DNA from: Streptomyces sp. PCS3-D2
Lineage (GTDB): Bacteria > Actinomycetota > Actinomycetes > Streptomycetales > Streptomycetaceae
Reading direction: 5' to 3'
DNA length: 64,000 bases
Assembly: GCF_000612545.2 (NCBI RefSeq)
Contig: NZ_CP097800.1
Coordinates: 3,035,001 to 3,099,000, forward strand
Part shown: positions 27,479 through 35,965 of the stretch, in pieces
How the letters are laid out: each line of letters starts with the position of its first letter
Numbering within the stretch: position 1 is the first letter of the stretch
Notes under the pieces: model-generated
Seen by the model: the letters and a program-made list of their open reading frames with translations, nothing else
What the model was told of the DNA's origin: nothing
The model's database searches: none
Position numbers and translations under genes: made by a program

Positions 27479-27751
27479 CTACGCCCCGTCGACCTCCACC
27501 GACTCGAAGCGCCAGCGGTGCACCGCGCGCGTGATCAGGTCGGCGGCCGGTTCGGGCAGTTCGGGCAGGTCGGCCGCGAGTCCCTCGGCCGCCTCCCACC
27601 AGGTGAGCACGAGTACCCGGTCCTGCGGCGCCCGGAACACCTCGCGGCGTACCGGGTCCCGGGCGAGGACCTGGGCGCGGGCCCACTCCAGCAGTTCGTT
27701 GCCCCGGCCGTCTGCGGCCCGGGCCTCCCACATCAGCGTGACGGTGCTCAC
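27479..27751 (-). CDS. Small antibiotic-monooxygenase-fold protein
   Basis: 90 residues with the pattern of a dimeric alpha-beta barrel (ABM-like): [52 protein letters not shown]. The GTG start overlaps the tsaD stop by four bases (GTGA), so it is translated with tsaD. Many such small proteins have no known substrate; the coupling to the t6A genes may be only operon convenience. Possibly a regulatory or stress-related domain. Function not assigned. Confidence 0.75.
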   Translation of the reverse strand: MSTVTLMWEARAADGRGNELLEWARAQVLARDPVRREVFRAPQDRVLVLTWWEAAEGLAADLPELPEPAADLITRAVHRWRFESVEVDGA

Positions 27752-28869
27752 GAGTAGAGGTTGCCCTTGCTGAGCTCGTGCACGTGGTCGTGGTGGTGAC
27801 CGTGACCGTGCGGGTGGGCGTGGGCCGTCCCCGGCACGTGCGGGTCCGTGACCGGCAGCGAGGAGTCCGCCGACAGGTCCCAGTCCGACGCCGGCCGGTT
27901 GCGCTTGACCATCTCGGCGCCGAGCGCTGCCACCATCGCGCCGTTGTCCGTGCACAGCTTCGGCCGCGGCACGCGCAGGGTGATCCCCGCGGCGTCGCAG
28001 CGCTCCTGGGCGAGCGAGCGCAGCCGCGAGTTGGCCGCCACTCCGCCGCCGATCATCAGGTGGTCGACGCCCTCGTCCTTGCACGCCCGGATCGCCTTGC
28101 GCGTCAGCACGTCCACCACGGCCTCCTGGAAGGACGCCGCCACGTCGCGCACCGGCACCTCTTCGCCCGCGTTCCGCTTCGCCTCGATCCAGCGGGCGAC
28201 GGCCGTCTTCAGGCCGGAGAAGGAGAAGTCGTAGGCGGGGTCGCGCGAGCCGGTGAGGCCGCGCGGGAAGTTGATCGCCTTCGGGTCGCCCTCCTTCGCG
28301 AGCCGGTCGATGACCGGGCCGCCGGGGAAGCCCAGCTGGAGCACACGCGCGATCTTGTCGAAGGCCTCGCCGGCGGCGTCGTCGATGGTCGCGCCGAGCG
28401 GCCGCACGTCGGAGGTGATGTCGGGGGCCAGCAGCAGGGAGGAGTGCCCGCCGGAGACGAGGAGGGCCATCGTCGGCTCCGGCAGCGGGCCGTGTTCCAG
28501 CTGGTCGACGCAGATGTGCGAGGCCAGGTGGTTGACGCCGTACAGGGGCTTGCCCAGGGCGTACGCGTAGGCCTTGGCGGCGGAGGTGCCCACCAGCAGC
28601 GCCCCGGCGAGGCCGGGTCCGGCGGTGACCGCGATGCCGTCGAGGTCCCGGGCGCTGACGCCGGCCTCCTTCAGGGCGCGGTCGATGGTGGGGACCATCG
28701 CCTCCAGGTGGGCCCGCGAGGCCACCTCGGGCACGACGCCGCCGAAGCGGGCGTGCTCGTCGACGCTCGACGCGATCGCGTCCGCGAGGAGGGTGGTGCC
28801 GCGGACGACGCCGACGCCGGTCTCGTCGCAGGACGTCTCGATGCCGAGGACGAGCGGTTCGTCAGCCAT
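27748..28869 (-). CDS. tsaD: tRNA N6-adenosine threonylcarbamoyltransferase TsaD
   Basis: Transfers the threonylcarbamoyl group from TC-AMP to A37 of ANN-decoding tRNAs, with TsaB and TsaE. The 373 residues have [14 protein letters not shown], the metal-binding histidines in [19 protein letters not shown], and [15 protein letters not shown] His-rich tail ([16 protein letters not shown]) extends beyond the conserved end. The ATG overlaps the rimI stop by eight bases; rimI, tsaB and the ABM-like gene overlap similarly, forming a tight operon. Confidence 0.96.
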   Translation of the reverse strand: MADEPLVLGIETSCDETGVGVVRGTTLLADAIASSVDEHARFGGVVPEVASRAHLEAMVPTIDRALKEAGVSARDLDGIAVTAGPGLAGALLVGTSAAKAYAYALGKPLYGVNHLASHICVDQLEHGPLPEPTMALLVSGGHSSLLLAPDITSDVRPLGATIDDAAGEAFDKIARVLQLGFPGGPVIDRLAKEGDPKAINFPRGLTGSRDPAYDFSFSGLKTAVARWIEAKRNAGEEVPVRDVAASFQEAVVDVLTRKAIRACKDEGVDHLMIGGGVAANSRLRSLAQERCDAAGITLRVPRPKLCTDNGAMVAALGAEMVKRNRPASDWDLSADSSLPVTDPHVPGTAHAHPHGHGHHHDHVHELSKGNLYS

Positions 28870-29371
28870 TGCTCTCACTGCTCTCAGTTCGTGCTTGTGC
28901 GGGGTCGGTCAGTCGCATGACGAGCGCGTCGACGTTTCCCGGTTGGTAGTAGCCGCGCCGGAAGCCGATGGGCTCGAAGCCGAAGCGCTCGTAGAGCTTC
29001 TGGGCGCGCGTGTTGTCCACGCGCACCTCCAGCAGCACCTCGGCGCATTCGAAGGCGGTGGCGGCGCGCAGCAGGTCGGTCAGGAGCCGGGCCCCGAGCC
29101 CGGTCCCCCACTGGTCGCGGGCGGCCGCGATGGTCTGTACGTCGGCCAGGTCGCCGGCGGCGGCCAGTCCGGCGTAGCCGACGAGGCGGCCGTCCGGGGT
29201 CTCGGCGACGACATAGCGGCGGGTGGCCTGCGGGCCGCGCGCGTGGGCCAGTTCGGACCAGAACATCCCGGCGGACCAGGCGTCCTCGGGGAACAGGTCG
29301 TGCTCCAGTTCCAGCACCGGCGCGATGTCCCACCAGCGCATCTCGCGCAGAACCGTCTCGGCCGTGGTCAC
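28862..29371 (-). CDS. rimI: Ribosomal protein S18 alanine N-acetyltransferase RimI
   Basis: A 169-residue GNAT acetyltransferase. The acetyl-CoA binding motif [19 protein letters not shown] lies near residues 85-105, followed by [20 protein letters not shown] and [15 protein letters not shown], the RimI pattern. It acetylates the N-terminal Ala of S18 in E. coli; in actinobacteria the substrate range may be broader. The GTG start overlaps the tsaB stop by four bases (GTGA); an ATG ten codons later is an alternative. Located between tsaB and tsaD as in many bacteria. Confidence 0.93.
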   Translation of the reverse strand: MTTAETVLREMRWWDIAPVLELEHDLFPEDAWSAGMFWSELAHARGPQATRRYVVAETPDGRLVGYAGLAAAGDLADVQTIAAARDQWGTGLGARLLTDLLRAATAFECAEVLLEVRVDNTRAQKLYERFGFEPIGFRRGYYQPGNVDALVMRLTDPAQARTESSESNG

Positions 29372-30030
29372 TGCGGCGTGACCACCTTGTAGTTCTTGGG
29401 CACCTGGGCGTCGGGGCGCCGCAGGTAGAGCGGGGTCGGGGGGAGGAACTCCGCGCCCGCCGCCAGCCGTTCCGCGGCGAGGGAGGCCAGCGCGGCGGCC
29501 GACTGGTGCTCGGGGCCGCGCGCGTCCGGGAACACCTCGGGGTAGAGGAGTGCGCCCTGGCCCACCGCGGGCACTCCCGCGACCTGCTCGGCGATGTCCG
29601 CCGGGCGGTCCACGGAGGGCTCGCCGACGCGCGTGCGCGGGTCCTCGTAGCGTGCCCAGTAGACCTCCTTGCGCCGTGCGTCGGTGGCGACGGTGAAGGG
29701 GCCCTCGATCCCGGCGGCGCCCGCGGCGTAGGCCAGTCCGTCGAGCGTGCACAGGCCGTGCACGGGCACGCCCAGGACGGCGGCGAAGGTGGAGGCGGTG
29801 ACGAGGCCGACGCGCAGTCCGGTGTAGGGGCCGGGTCCGACGCCGACCACGATGCCGGTGACGGCTTCGAGCTTCAGGCCGGCTTCGGCGAGGACGCGGT
29901 CCACGGAGGGGATCAGCAGCTCCCCGTGGCGGCGGGCGTCGACCTGGCCGGACTCTGCGAGGACGGACTCGCCGTCGTGCAGGGCGACGGTGACGGCGGG
30001 CGTGGCGGTATCTACAGCGAGCAAGAGCAC
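29368..30030 (-). CDS. tsaB: TsaB, t6A synthesis partner protein
   Basis: A 220-residue non-catalytic TsaD-like fold protein that scaffolds the TsaBDE complex for t6A. It begins LLLAVDTATPAVTVAL and has GVGPGPYTGLRVGL and ATDARRKEVYWARYE. It lacks the metal-binding His of TsaD. The GTG start has no Shine-Dalgarno; TAGGCT lies six bases upstream, so translation is probably leaderless. First gene of the operon tsaB-rimI-tsaD-ABM-like gene, with four-base overlaps. Confidence 0.95.
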   Translation of the reverse strand: MLLLAVDTATPAVTVALHDGESVLAESGQVDARRHGELLIPSVDRVLAEAGLKLEAVTGIVVGVGPGPYTGLRVGLVTASTFAAVLGVPVHGLCTLDGLAYAAGAAGIEGPFTVATDARRKEVYWARYEDPRTRVGEPSVDRPADIAEQVAGVPAVGQGALLYPEVFPDARGPEHQSAAALASLAAERLAAGAEFLPPTPLYLRRPDAQVPKNYKVVTPQ

Positions 30031-30036
30031 GCGAAC

Positions 30037-30042
30037 AGCCTA
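30037..30042 (-). promoter_or_regulatory. -10 hexamer TAGGCT, leaderless tsaB start
   Basis: TAGGCT on the minus strand, six bases, then GTG. Confidence 0.55.
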
Positions 30043-30149
30043 CGACTCCGGCGGCCGCACCCCTTGCGCCCGGTCGTGGAGCGGGGCGGCTGCTACCTTT
30101 CGACCGAGAGATCACAACGGATCACGTCAGCGCGGAGAGGTGGAGCAAG

Positions 30150-30719
30150 GTGGCACGCAGCAGCTCGGGAATCGTGGCCGGGCTCACCGCCGCGGCGATC
30201 GCAGCCGTCGGCTTCCTCGGCTACCAGGCCTCCGCGACGGCGCCGGCGCATCCTCCGCGGGCGGCCGCGCAGGAACCGGCCCCGGCGGCGAGCCCGGCGG
30301 CCGCGGGCCAGCAGGACCCGGCGAAGCCGGCGCCCGTGCCCGAGTCTTCCGGCACGGGTGTGCGCGTCGTGTACGCGCTGAGCCAGAAGCGGGTGTGGCT
30401 GGTGGGGGACGCCGCGCAGCCGCCGCAGGAGCCGCAGTCGTTCCCGGTGGTGCCGAGCACCGTGCACCCCAAGCCCGGCACCTACATCGTCGGTTCGCGG
30501 TCGGGTTCGGTCACGGGCTCGGACGGGGCGCCGATCGAGCACGTGGTCCGGTTCGCCACCCAGGAGGGTGTGGCGGTCGGCTTCAGCGCCCGCGTGGACG
30601 GCACGACACCGGACCCCGACCCGAACAAGAAGACCGGCGGCATCCGCATGACGCGCGCCGACGGTGACGCGATGTGGGCCTTCGCGACGATCAATTCCAA
30701 GGTCGTCGTCATTCCCTGA
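30150..30719 (+). CDS. Membrane-anchored or secreted hypothetical protein
   Basis: 189 residues. An N-terminal hydrophobic segment (GIVAGLTAAAIAAVGFLGY) acts as signal peptide or anchor, followed by an Ala/Pro-rich linker to about residue 65. A compact C-terminal domain begins VRVVYALSQKRVWLVG and includes HPKPGTYIVGSRSGSVTGSDG and FSARVDG; its pattern resembles beta-rich domains. No catalytic Cys of L,D-transpeptidases is present. GGAG lies before the GTG start. Divergent from tsaB and convergent with a 62-residue gene. Function unknown. Confidence 0.82.
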   Translation: MARSSSGIVAGLTAAAIAAVGFLGYQASATAPAHPPRAAAQEPAPAASPAAAGQQDPAKPAPVPESSGTGVRVVYALSQKRVWLVGDAAQPPQEPQSFPVVPSTVHPKPGTYIVGSRSGSVTGSDGAPIEHVVRFATQEGVAVGFSARVDGTTPDPDPNKKTGGIRMTRADGDAMWAFATINSKVVVIP

Positions 30720-30751
30720 CGGGACGCGCCTCCTTCACCCGTACGGGCGAC

Positions 30752-30800
30752 GGCCGCGAGGGCGGGAACCGGCGGGACGACCCCCGGGCCCCTCGCGGCC
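30752..30800. terminator. Bidirectional hairpin between convergent genes
   Basis: An 11-bp perfect stem (30752-30762 with 30790-30800) encloses 27 nt with further GC pairing. It lies between two converging stops. Confidence 0.65.
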
Positions 30801-30803
30801 CCG

Positions 30804-30992
30804 TCAGGCCGCTTCCGACTCCGGGGCGGCCTGTTCACATACGACGCCCTCCGGCGCGCCCTCGCGCGGTGCGCACTCGTCGCGCGAAGGCGGCGTCGAT
30901 ACGGCGGTGGCGGCCACGCCGGCGGCGAGCAGCGCGTGCATGGAGACGGCGGACGGGCGGGGGTGGCGCTGCGCTCCTGCTGGTGCCGACAT
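30804..30992 (-). CDS. Small protein (62 aa) downstream of iron-box-like site
   Basis: A 62-residue reading frame whose ATG has AGGAGG five bases upstream, the best ribosome site in this part of the window. The sequence begins MSAPAGAQRHPRPSAVSMHA, has a short hydrophobic stretch (LLAAGVAATAVS) and an acidic C-terminal half with two cysteines (DECAPRE and VVCEQ). It might be a short membrane-associated or metal-related peptide. An iron-box-like palindrome lies 30 bp upstream. Opposite-strand frames overlap but have no ribosome site. Not recognised. Confidence 0.6.
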   Translation of the reverse strand: MSAPAGAQRHPRPSAVSMHALLAAGVAATAVSTPPSRDECAPREGAPEGVVCEQAAPESEAA

Positions 30993-31022
30993 GGCTGCCT
31001 CCTGGACCCCGGGACACCGTAC

Positions 31023-31036
31023 TTAGGCATACCTAA
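31023..31036. promoter_or_regulatory. Iron-box-like palindrome (IdeR/DmdR type)
   Basis: TTAGGCATACCTAA matches 12 of 14 core positions of the actinobacterial iron-box consensus and is a good inverted repeat. It lies upstream of the 62-residue gene on the minus strand, in the position of a promoter operator. Confidence 0.6.
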
Positions 31037-31108
31037 GAAACTCTCGGTACCATGTCATCACGAGGGCTGCCGCCGGCGCAATATCTTGCCGACGAGTTGT
31101 CGGTACGT

Positions 31109-31675
31109 TTACTTCGGGAGCGCTCCGGCCAGGGCCTGGAGGCCCGCCCCCGCGTCCCAGCGCGCCCCGACCCCGCGCACCGACACCTCCCGCACGTCGT
31201 CCAGGACCTCCTCGTGGCCGACGGCCCGTGCGATCACCACGTGCAGCCTGTCCTCGGAGAGCTCCTCGACCTTGCCGTCGCCCCACTCGACGACGACCAC
31301 GGACTCGGGCAGCGACACGTCGAGGTCCAGGTCCTCCATCTCCTCCAGCCCGCCGCCGAGCCGGTACGCGTCCACGTGCACCAGCGCCGGCCCGCCGGTG
31401 AGCGAGGGGTGCACCCGGGCGATCACGAAGGTCGGCGAGGTCACGGCCCCGCGCACGCCCAGCCCCTCGCCCAGGCCGCGGGTCAGCGTGGTCTTGCCGG
31501 CACCCAGCTCACCCGTCAGCAGGACGAGGTCGCCGGGACGCAGCAGACCGGCGATCCGGCGGCCCAGCTCCTGCATGGCACCGGGGGAGTCGATGGTGAT
31601 CCGGGTGTGCGCGCCGTGCCCGGACTCAGCTTCCGGTGCCTGGCTGCGCTGTGCTTCCAGCGGTACTTCTTCCAT
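31109..31675 (-). CDS. tsaE: TsaE, t6A synthesis ATPase
   Basis: ATPase that recycles the TsaBD complex in t6A synthesis. The P-loop LLTGELGAGKTTLTRGLGEGLG is followed by TSPTFVIARVHPS and VHVDAYRLGG, typical TsaE motifs. 188 residues, with an extended N-terminus. The start ATG lies inside the upstream hydrolase gene by about 50 nt, with weak ribosome signal, so it is probably coupled to it; a TTG three codons earlier is a less likely choice. Separated from tsaB/tsaD by two small genes. Confidence 0.92.
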   Translation of the reverse strand: MEEVPLEAQRSQAPEAESGHGAHTRITIDSPGAMQELGRRIAGLLRPGDLVLLTGELGAGKTTLTRGLGEGLGVRGAVTSPTFVIARVHPSLTGGPALVHVDAYRLGGGLEEMEDLDLDVSLPESVVVVEWGDGKVEELSEDRLHVVIARAVGHEEVLDDVREVSVRGVGARWDAGAGLQALAGALPK

Positions 31676-32810
31676 GCACGCCAACGTTAGTCGCTACCGG
31701 GACCGGCACCGCCCCGGTGCGGGCCAGCAGATCGGTCAGCAGCCGCGTCACGGTCTCGGGGCGCTCCAGCATCATCAGGTGCCCGGTGGACTCCAGCACG
31801 ACGAGCTCGGCGGCCGGCAGCACGTCCTTGATGGCCGCACTGTGCCCGGACGGGGTGATCATGTCCTTGTCCCCGGCGATGACGGTGACCGGGATGCCGG
31901 CGAACTGCTGGAGCGCGGCGGTCTTGTCGTGGCTCTGGAAGGCCGGGTAGAACTCCGCGACGACGTCGATCGGGGTGCCCTCGATGAGCCGCTCCGCGAA
32001 GCGCGCCACGCCGGGGTCCACGTCGCCGGAGCCGAACGAATACATCCTGATCATGCCGGCGAAGAGGTCCGCGGTGGCCCGGCGGCCCCTCTCGACCAGT
32101 TCCACCTGCGATCCCAGCGCCTTCAGCACGCCCGGCAGGATCCTGCGCACGGCGCCCATGCCGGCGGCGGGCAGCCCGTAGGTCACCTCGTCGAGGCGGC
32201 CGCTGGAGGTGCCGACCAGGGCCACGCCGACGACGCGGTCGCGCACGAGGTCGGGGTACTGCTCGGCGAATCCCATGACGGTCATTCCGCCCATCGAGTG
32301 ACCCACCAGGATCAGCGGGCCCTCGGGGGCGGCGGCGTCGATGACGGCCTTCAGGTCCCGGCCGAGCTGCTCGATGGTGAGCGGTTCGCCGTCCGCCTGG
32401 GCCAGGCCGCGTGCGCTGCGCCCGTGGCTGCGCTGGTCCCAGTAGACCGCGCGGACCACTCCGCGCAGGGCCGCCCGCTGGAAGTGCCAGGAGTCCTGGG
32501 CGAGGCAGTAGCCGTGGCAGAAGACGACGGTGGCCGGGGGTTCGGCCTTGCGGCGCAGCCGCCGCCGCTTGCCCTCCTCGGGGAGCTCGTCGACCTCGTA
32601 GTAGAGCTCGGTGGCGTCCTCGGCCCGGCAGGTCCCCTCGGTGCCGCGCAGGGAGCCGTAGTCCCCGGCCGTGTCCAGGGCCAGGCGCGCCTTCCGGCGC
32701 ACGCCGCGTCCCACGGTGATCCGCTCGACCGCGACACCGGCCGCCGCGCCCGCCGCTATCACGCCGATGGCGGCGCCGGCCCAGCCGGCCCTGCGCCAGT
32801 TCTCGCTCAC
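31626..32810 (-). CDS. Alpha/beta-hydrolase, membrane-anchored
   Basis: 394 residues. The N-terminal hydrophobic segment (AGWAGAAIGVIAAGAAAGVAV) is a TM or uncleaved signal. The hydrolase core has VVFCHGYCLAQDSW, the nucleophile elbow LVGHSMGGMTVM, VIAGDKDMITP (Asp) and ESTGHLMMLE (His), a complete triad. Between alr and tsaE, as in other Streptomyces. Substrate unknown; lipase or thioesterase-like activity is possible. GTG start with GAGGG upstream. Overlaps tsaE at its 3' end. Confidence 0.88.
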   Translation of the reverse strand: MSENWRRAGWAGAAIGVIAAGAAAGVAVERITVGRGVRRKARLALDTAGDYGSLRGTEGTCRAEDATELYYEVDELPEEGKRRRLRRKAEPPATVVFCHGYCLAQDSWHFQRAALRGVVRAVYWDQRSHGRSARGLAQADGEPLTIEQLGRDLKAVIDAAAPEGPLILVGHSMGGMTVMGFAEQYPDLVRDRVVGVALVGTSSGRLDEVTYGLPAAGMGAVRRILPGVLKALGSQVELVERGRRATADLFAGMIRMYSFGSGDVDPGVARFAERLIEGTPIDVVAEFYPAFQSHDKTAALQQFAGIPVTVIAGDKDMITPSGHSAAIKDVLPAAELVVLESTGHLMMLERPETVTRLLTDLLARTGAVPVPVATNVGVHGRSTAGSTAQPGTGS

Positions 32811-32829
32811 GCCGCCGCCCTCACTCCGC

Positions 32830-33972
32830 TCAGCCGCCGAGGTACACCCGGGGTACCCGTCCACCGATACGGGTGACGATCTCATACGCGATCGTGTGCG
32901 CGGCCCGTGCCCAGTCCTCGGCGGAGGGCTCACCGCGTTCCGGGTCGCCGAAGATGACGACCTCGTCGCCGGCGGCGACCCGCTCGCCCTCCCCGTCCAG
33001 GTCGACCACGAACTGGTCCATGGCGATGCGTCCGGCGACGTTCCGGACCGTGCCGCCGACGAGCACCGGACCGGCGCCCGACGCCTGGCGCGGGATGCCG
33101 TCGGCGTAGCCGGCCGGAACCAGCGCGAGGGTCGTCCGGTCGCCGGTGACGTGGTGGTGGCCGTAGCTGACCCCGTGCCCGGCGGGAACCGTCTTGACCA
33201 GCGCGAGGGAGGCCTTGAGGGTCATCGCGGGCCGCAGGCCCAACTGGGCCGGGGTGCCGAGCTCGGGCACCGGCGAGACGCCGTAGACGGCCACCCCGCA
33301 GCGCACCAGGTCGAAGTGCGACTCGGGCAGGGTGAGGGTGGCGGGCGAGTTGGCGATGTGCCGGACCTCGGGGTCGATCCCCTCCTTCTCGGCGTACGCG
33401 AGCATCTCGCGGAAGGCGTCGAGCTGGAGCTTGATCGAGGGGTGACCGGGCTCGTCGGCGCAGGCGAAGTGCGACCAGAGGCCGGTGACCTCGACGGCGC
33501 CTTCGGCCTGGGCGGCTACCGCCGCCCCGACCAGGGCCTCCCAGTCGGCGGGCTGGCAGCCGTTGCGGCCGAGGCCGGTGTCGGCCTTGAGGTGGATGCG
33601 TGCGGTGCGGCCGGCCGCGCGGGCTGCCTCGCGCACCTCGTCGAGGGCCCACATGCCGCTGACGGAGACGTCCAGACCGGCCTCGACGGCCTCCCGCCAG
33701 GGCCCGCCGGGGGTCCACAGCCAGCACATGATGCGGCCTTCGATCCCGGCGGCGCGCAGCGCGAGGGCCTCCTCGGGGGTGGCGGTCCCGAGCCAGGTCG
33801 CGCCGGCCTCCCGAGCGGCCCCGGCGCATTCCACTGCCCCGTGCCCGTAGGCGTTCGCCTTGACGACGGCCATGAACTCGGCCCGGGGCGCCCGCTCGCG
33901 CAGCGCGCGCACGTTCTCCCGGACGGCGTCAAGATCGATCTCGGCATACACGCGCGTCGGTGTCTCGTTCAT
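32830..33972 (-). CDS. alr: Alanine racemase
   Basis: PLP enzyme making D-alanine for peptidoglycan. 380 residues. It starts with VYAEIDLDAVRENVRAL and has the PLP lysine at residue 38 in VVKANAYGHG. Further family motifs are HLKADTGLGRNG, RCGVAVYG and the catalytic Tyr in GVSYGHHHVTG, ending IAYEIVTRIGGRVPRVY. The ATG shown gives the usual length; no strong ribosome site. Its position among nnrDE, acpS and glmS groups it with cell-wall precursor supply. Confidence 0.95.
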   Translation of the reverse strand: MNETPTRVYAEIDLDAVRENVRALRERAPRAEFMAVVKANAYGHGAVECAGAAREAGATWLGTATPEEALALRAAGIEGRIMCWLWTPGGPWREAVEAGLDVSVSGMWALDEVREAARAAGRTARIHLKADTGLGRNGCQPADWEALVGAAVAAQAEGAVEVTGLWSHFACADEPGHPSIKLQLDAFREMLAYAEKEGIDPEVRHIANSPATLTLPESHFDLVRCGVAVYGVSPVPELGTPAQLGLRPAMTLKASLALVKTVPAGHGVSYGHHHVTGDRTTLALVPAGYADGIPRQASGAGPVLVGGTVRNVAGRIAMDQFVVDLDGEGERVAAGDEVVIFGDPERGEPSAEDWARAAHTIAYEIVTRIGGRVPRVYLGG

Positions 33973-34152
33973 CGTCCACAGTCTCTCAGAGTCCCCGCCC
34001 GGCCCTGGTGCCGACGGCCGAAGAGGCGGACAGCGGCGGCGGACGGCCCCGCACCGGCGCCCCGCCGAGCCCCCCGCCGAGCCCTCGCCGAGCCCCCGCA
34101 CCGGGCCTCCACCCCCATCGGCCCTCCCGGGGAGCTGCCCGGCCCCCGCGCC

Positions 34153-35571
34153 TCACCCGCCGTCGGGGCCGGCCTCCCGGCGGGTGTCCCGCCAGGCGGC
34201 GGGGAGGGCCTCGGCCAGCTGGTGGGCCGTCAGGGGGCCGCCGGTGCGGCGGGCCGCCAGCCCGTGGAGGTACGCGCCCACCGCACCGGCGTCCGCCCCG
34301 GACAGCCCGCCCGCCAGGAGCGACCCGGCCAGTCCGGACAGCACGTCCCCGCTGCCCGCGGTGGCCAGCCACGGTGTTCCCGTCGGGTTCACCCGGACCG
34401 GCCGGCCTGCGGAGGCGACCAGCGTCGTCGACCCCTTCAGCAGAACCGTCGCCCCGTACCGCTCCGCCAGCCTCCGCGCGGCCGCCAGCCGGCCCGCCTC
34501 CACCGACTCCCGCGACACCCCGAGCAGCGCCGCCGCCTCCCCCGCGTGCGGGGTCAGCAGGGTCGGGGCGGTCCGCGCACGCAGCACCTGCGGGTCCAGT
34601 CCGCGCAGCCCGTCCGCGTCGACCAGTACCGCCGTGTCCCCGGCGAGGACGTCCGCGACCTCGCCGCCGCGCCCCTCCCCCAGGCCGGGACCGATCGCCC
34701 ACGCCTGCACCCGCCCGGGTCCGATCAGCGTCTCGGGGTAGCGCGCCAGCACGGCGTCCGCCGCCGGGCCGACGTAGCGCACCGCGCCCGCGCCGCCGCG
34801 CAGGGCCCCCGCGACGGCCAGCACCGCCGCCCCCGGGTACTGCGTCGATCCGGCCACGATCCCGACGACGCCGCGCCGGTACTTGTCGCTCGATGCCGTC
34901 GGCTCCGGCAGCAGCCGCGCCACGTCCGCGTGCTGGAGTGCCTCCACCTCCGGCTCCGGCAGCCGCAGCCCGATGTCCACGAGGTGCAGCGCGCCCGCCC
35001 GCGAGGCCCCCGGGTCGATCAGCAGACCCGGTTTGTACGCCCCGAAGGTGACCGTCACGTCGGCCGTGACGGCCGTTCCCGCCACCTCCCCGGTGTCGGC
35101 GTCCACCCCGCTGGGCAGGTCCACGGCGACCACCGCGGCCCCCTGCGGGATCCGCTCCGCCAGCGCGGCGCCCGCGGGCCGCAGCCCGCCCCGCCCGCCG
35201 ATCCCGAGCAGCCCGTCCAGCACCAGGTCGGCCCGCTGCGGCACGGTCCGCGCCAGCTGCCCGCCGGCGGCCCGCAGTGCGGCCACCCCGCCCGCGTGCA
35301 TCCGTGCCGGGTCCATCGGCACGGCCGTCACCCCGGCCCCGCGCCGGGCCAGGCGCGCGCCGGCGTACAGGGCGTCGCCGCCGTTGTCCCCGGGGCCGAC
35401 GAGCAGCACGACGCGTGCCCCGTAGACCCGGCCGCGGCGCCGCGTCAACAGGCCCGCGCACACGGCGGCCAGCCCGGCCGCCGCCCGCAGCATCAGGGCG
35501 CCCTCCGGCAGCCGGGCCATCAACTCCCGCTCGGCGGCCCGTACGGTCTCCACGCTGTAAGCAGTACGCAT
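34153..35571 (-). CDS. nnrDE: Bifunctional NAD(P)H-hydrate epimerase/dehydratase
   Basis: Repairs hydrated NAD(P)H. The N-terminal YjeF_N epimerase domain includes VVLLVGPGDNGGDALYAGARLA and VDLPSGVDADTG. The C-terminal dehydratase domain (from about residue 225) includes GIVAGSTQYPGAAVLA, AIGPGLGE, TPHAGEAAALLG and ATAGSGDVLSGLAGSLLAGG. 472 residues in total, the usual fused length. The ATG follows acpS by four bases with GGAGGG inside the acpS end, so the two are coupled. Confidence 0.94.
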   Translation of the reverse strand: MRTAYSVETVRAAERELMARLPEGALMLRAAAGLAAVCAGLLTRRRGRVYGARVVLLVGPGDNGGDALYAGARLARRGAGVTAVPMDPARMHAGGVAALRAAGGQLARTVPQRADLVLDGLLGIGGRGGLRPAGAALAERIPQGAAVVAVDLPSGVDADTGEVAGTAVTADVTVTFGAYKPGLLIDPGASRAGALHLVDIGLRLPEPEVEALQHADVARLLPEPTASSDKYRRGVVGIVAGSTQYPGAAVLAVAGALRGGAGAVRYVGPAADAVLARYPETLIGPGRVQAWAIGPGLGEGRGGEVADVLAGDTAVLVDADGLRGLDPQVLRARTAPTLLTPHAGEAAALLGVSRESVEAGRLAAARRLAERYGATVLLKGSTTLVASAGRPVRVNPTGTPWLATAGSGDVLSGLAGSLLAGGLSGADAGAVGAYLHGLAARRTGGPLTAHQLAEALPAAWRDTRREAGPDGG

Positions 35572-35575
35572 GGGG

Positions 35576-35944
35576 TCAACCCTCCGCGATCACCACCGCG
35601 GAGGCCACACCGGCGTCGTGGCTCAGCGAGACGTGCCAGGACTTCACCCCCAGCGCCAGCGCCCGCGCCCGCACCGTGCCCGACACCCGCAGCCGCGGCT
35701 GCCCGGTGTCCTCCACATAGACCTCGGCGTCGGTCCAGAGCAGGCCGGCGGGCGCGCCGAGGGCCTTGGCCAGCGCCTCCTTGGCGGCGAACCGCGCGGC
35801 GAGCGAGGCGGTCCCGCGCCGCTCGCCGCTCGGCAGCGTCAGCTCGGCCTCGACGAACAGCCGCCCGGCCAGGCCCGGCGTGCGCTCCAGCGCCGCTCCG
35901 AAGCGTTCGATCTCCGCCACATCGATCCCGACGCCGACAATCAC
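35576..35944 (-). CDS. acpS: Holo-acyl-carrier-protein synthase
   Basis: A 122-residue trimeric enzyme that transfers phosphopantetheine from CoA to acyl carrier proteins of fatty acid and polyketide synthases. Metal-binding Asp is in [13 protein letters not shown] near residue 8, and Glu in [29 protein letters not shown] closes the protein. The GTG start is preceded by a weak GGGGTAGG. Followed by nnrDE and preceded by glmS on the same strand with 21 nt between. Confidence 0.95.
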   Translation of the reverse strand: MIVGVGIDVAEIERFGAALERTPGLAGRLFVEAELTLPSGERRGTASLAARFAAKEALAKALGAPAGLLWTDAEVYVEDTGQPRLRVSGTVRARALALGVKSWHVSLSHDAGVASAVVIAEG

Positions 35945-35965
35945 GAGGCCTACCCCACTACCCGA

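Noticed and set aside
30674-31036. Plus-strand frames over the 62-residue gene
   Set aside because: No ribosome site; the minus-strand frame has an ideal AGGAGG.
35945-35965. Possible promoter for acpS between glmS and acpS
   Set aside because: Only 21 nt, no -10 at the leaderless distance; read-through from glmS is simpler.
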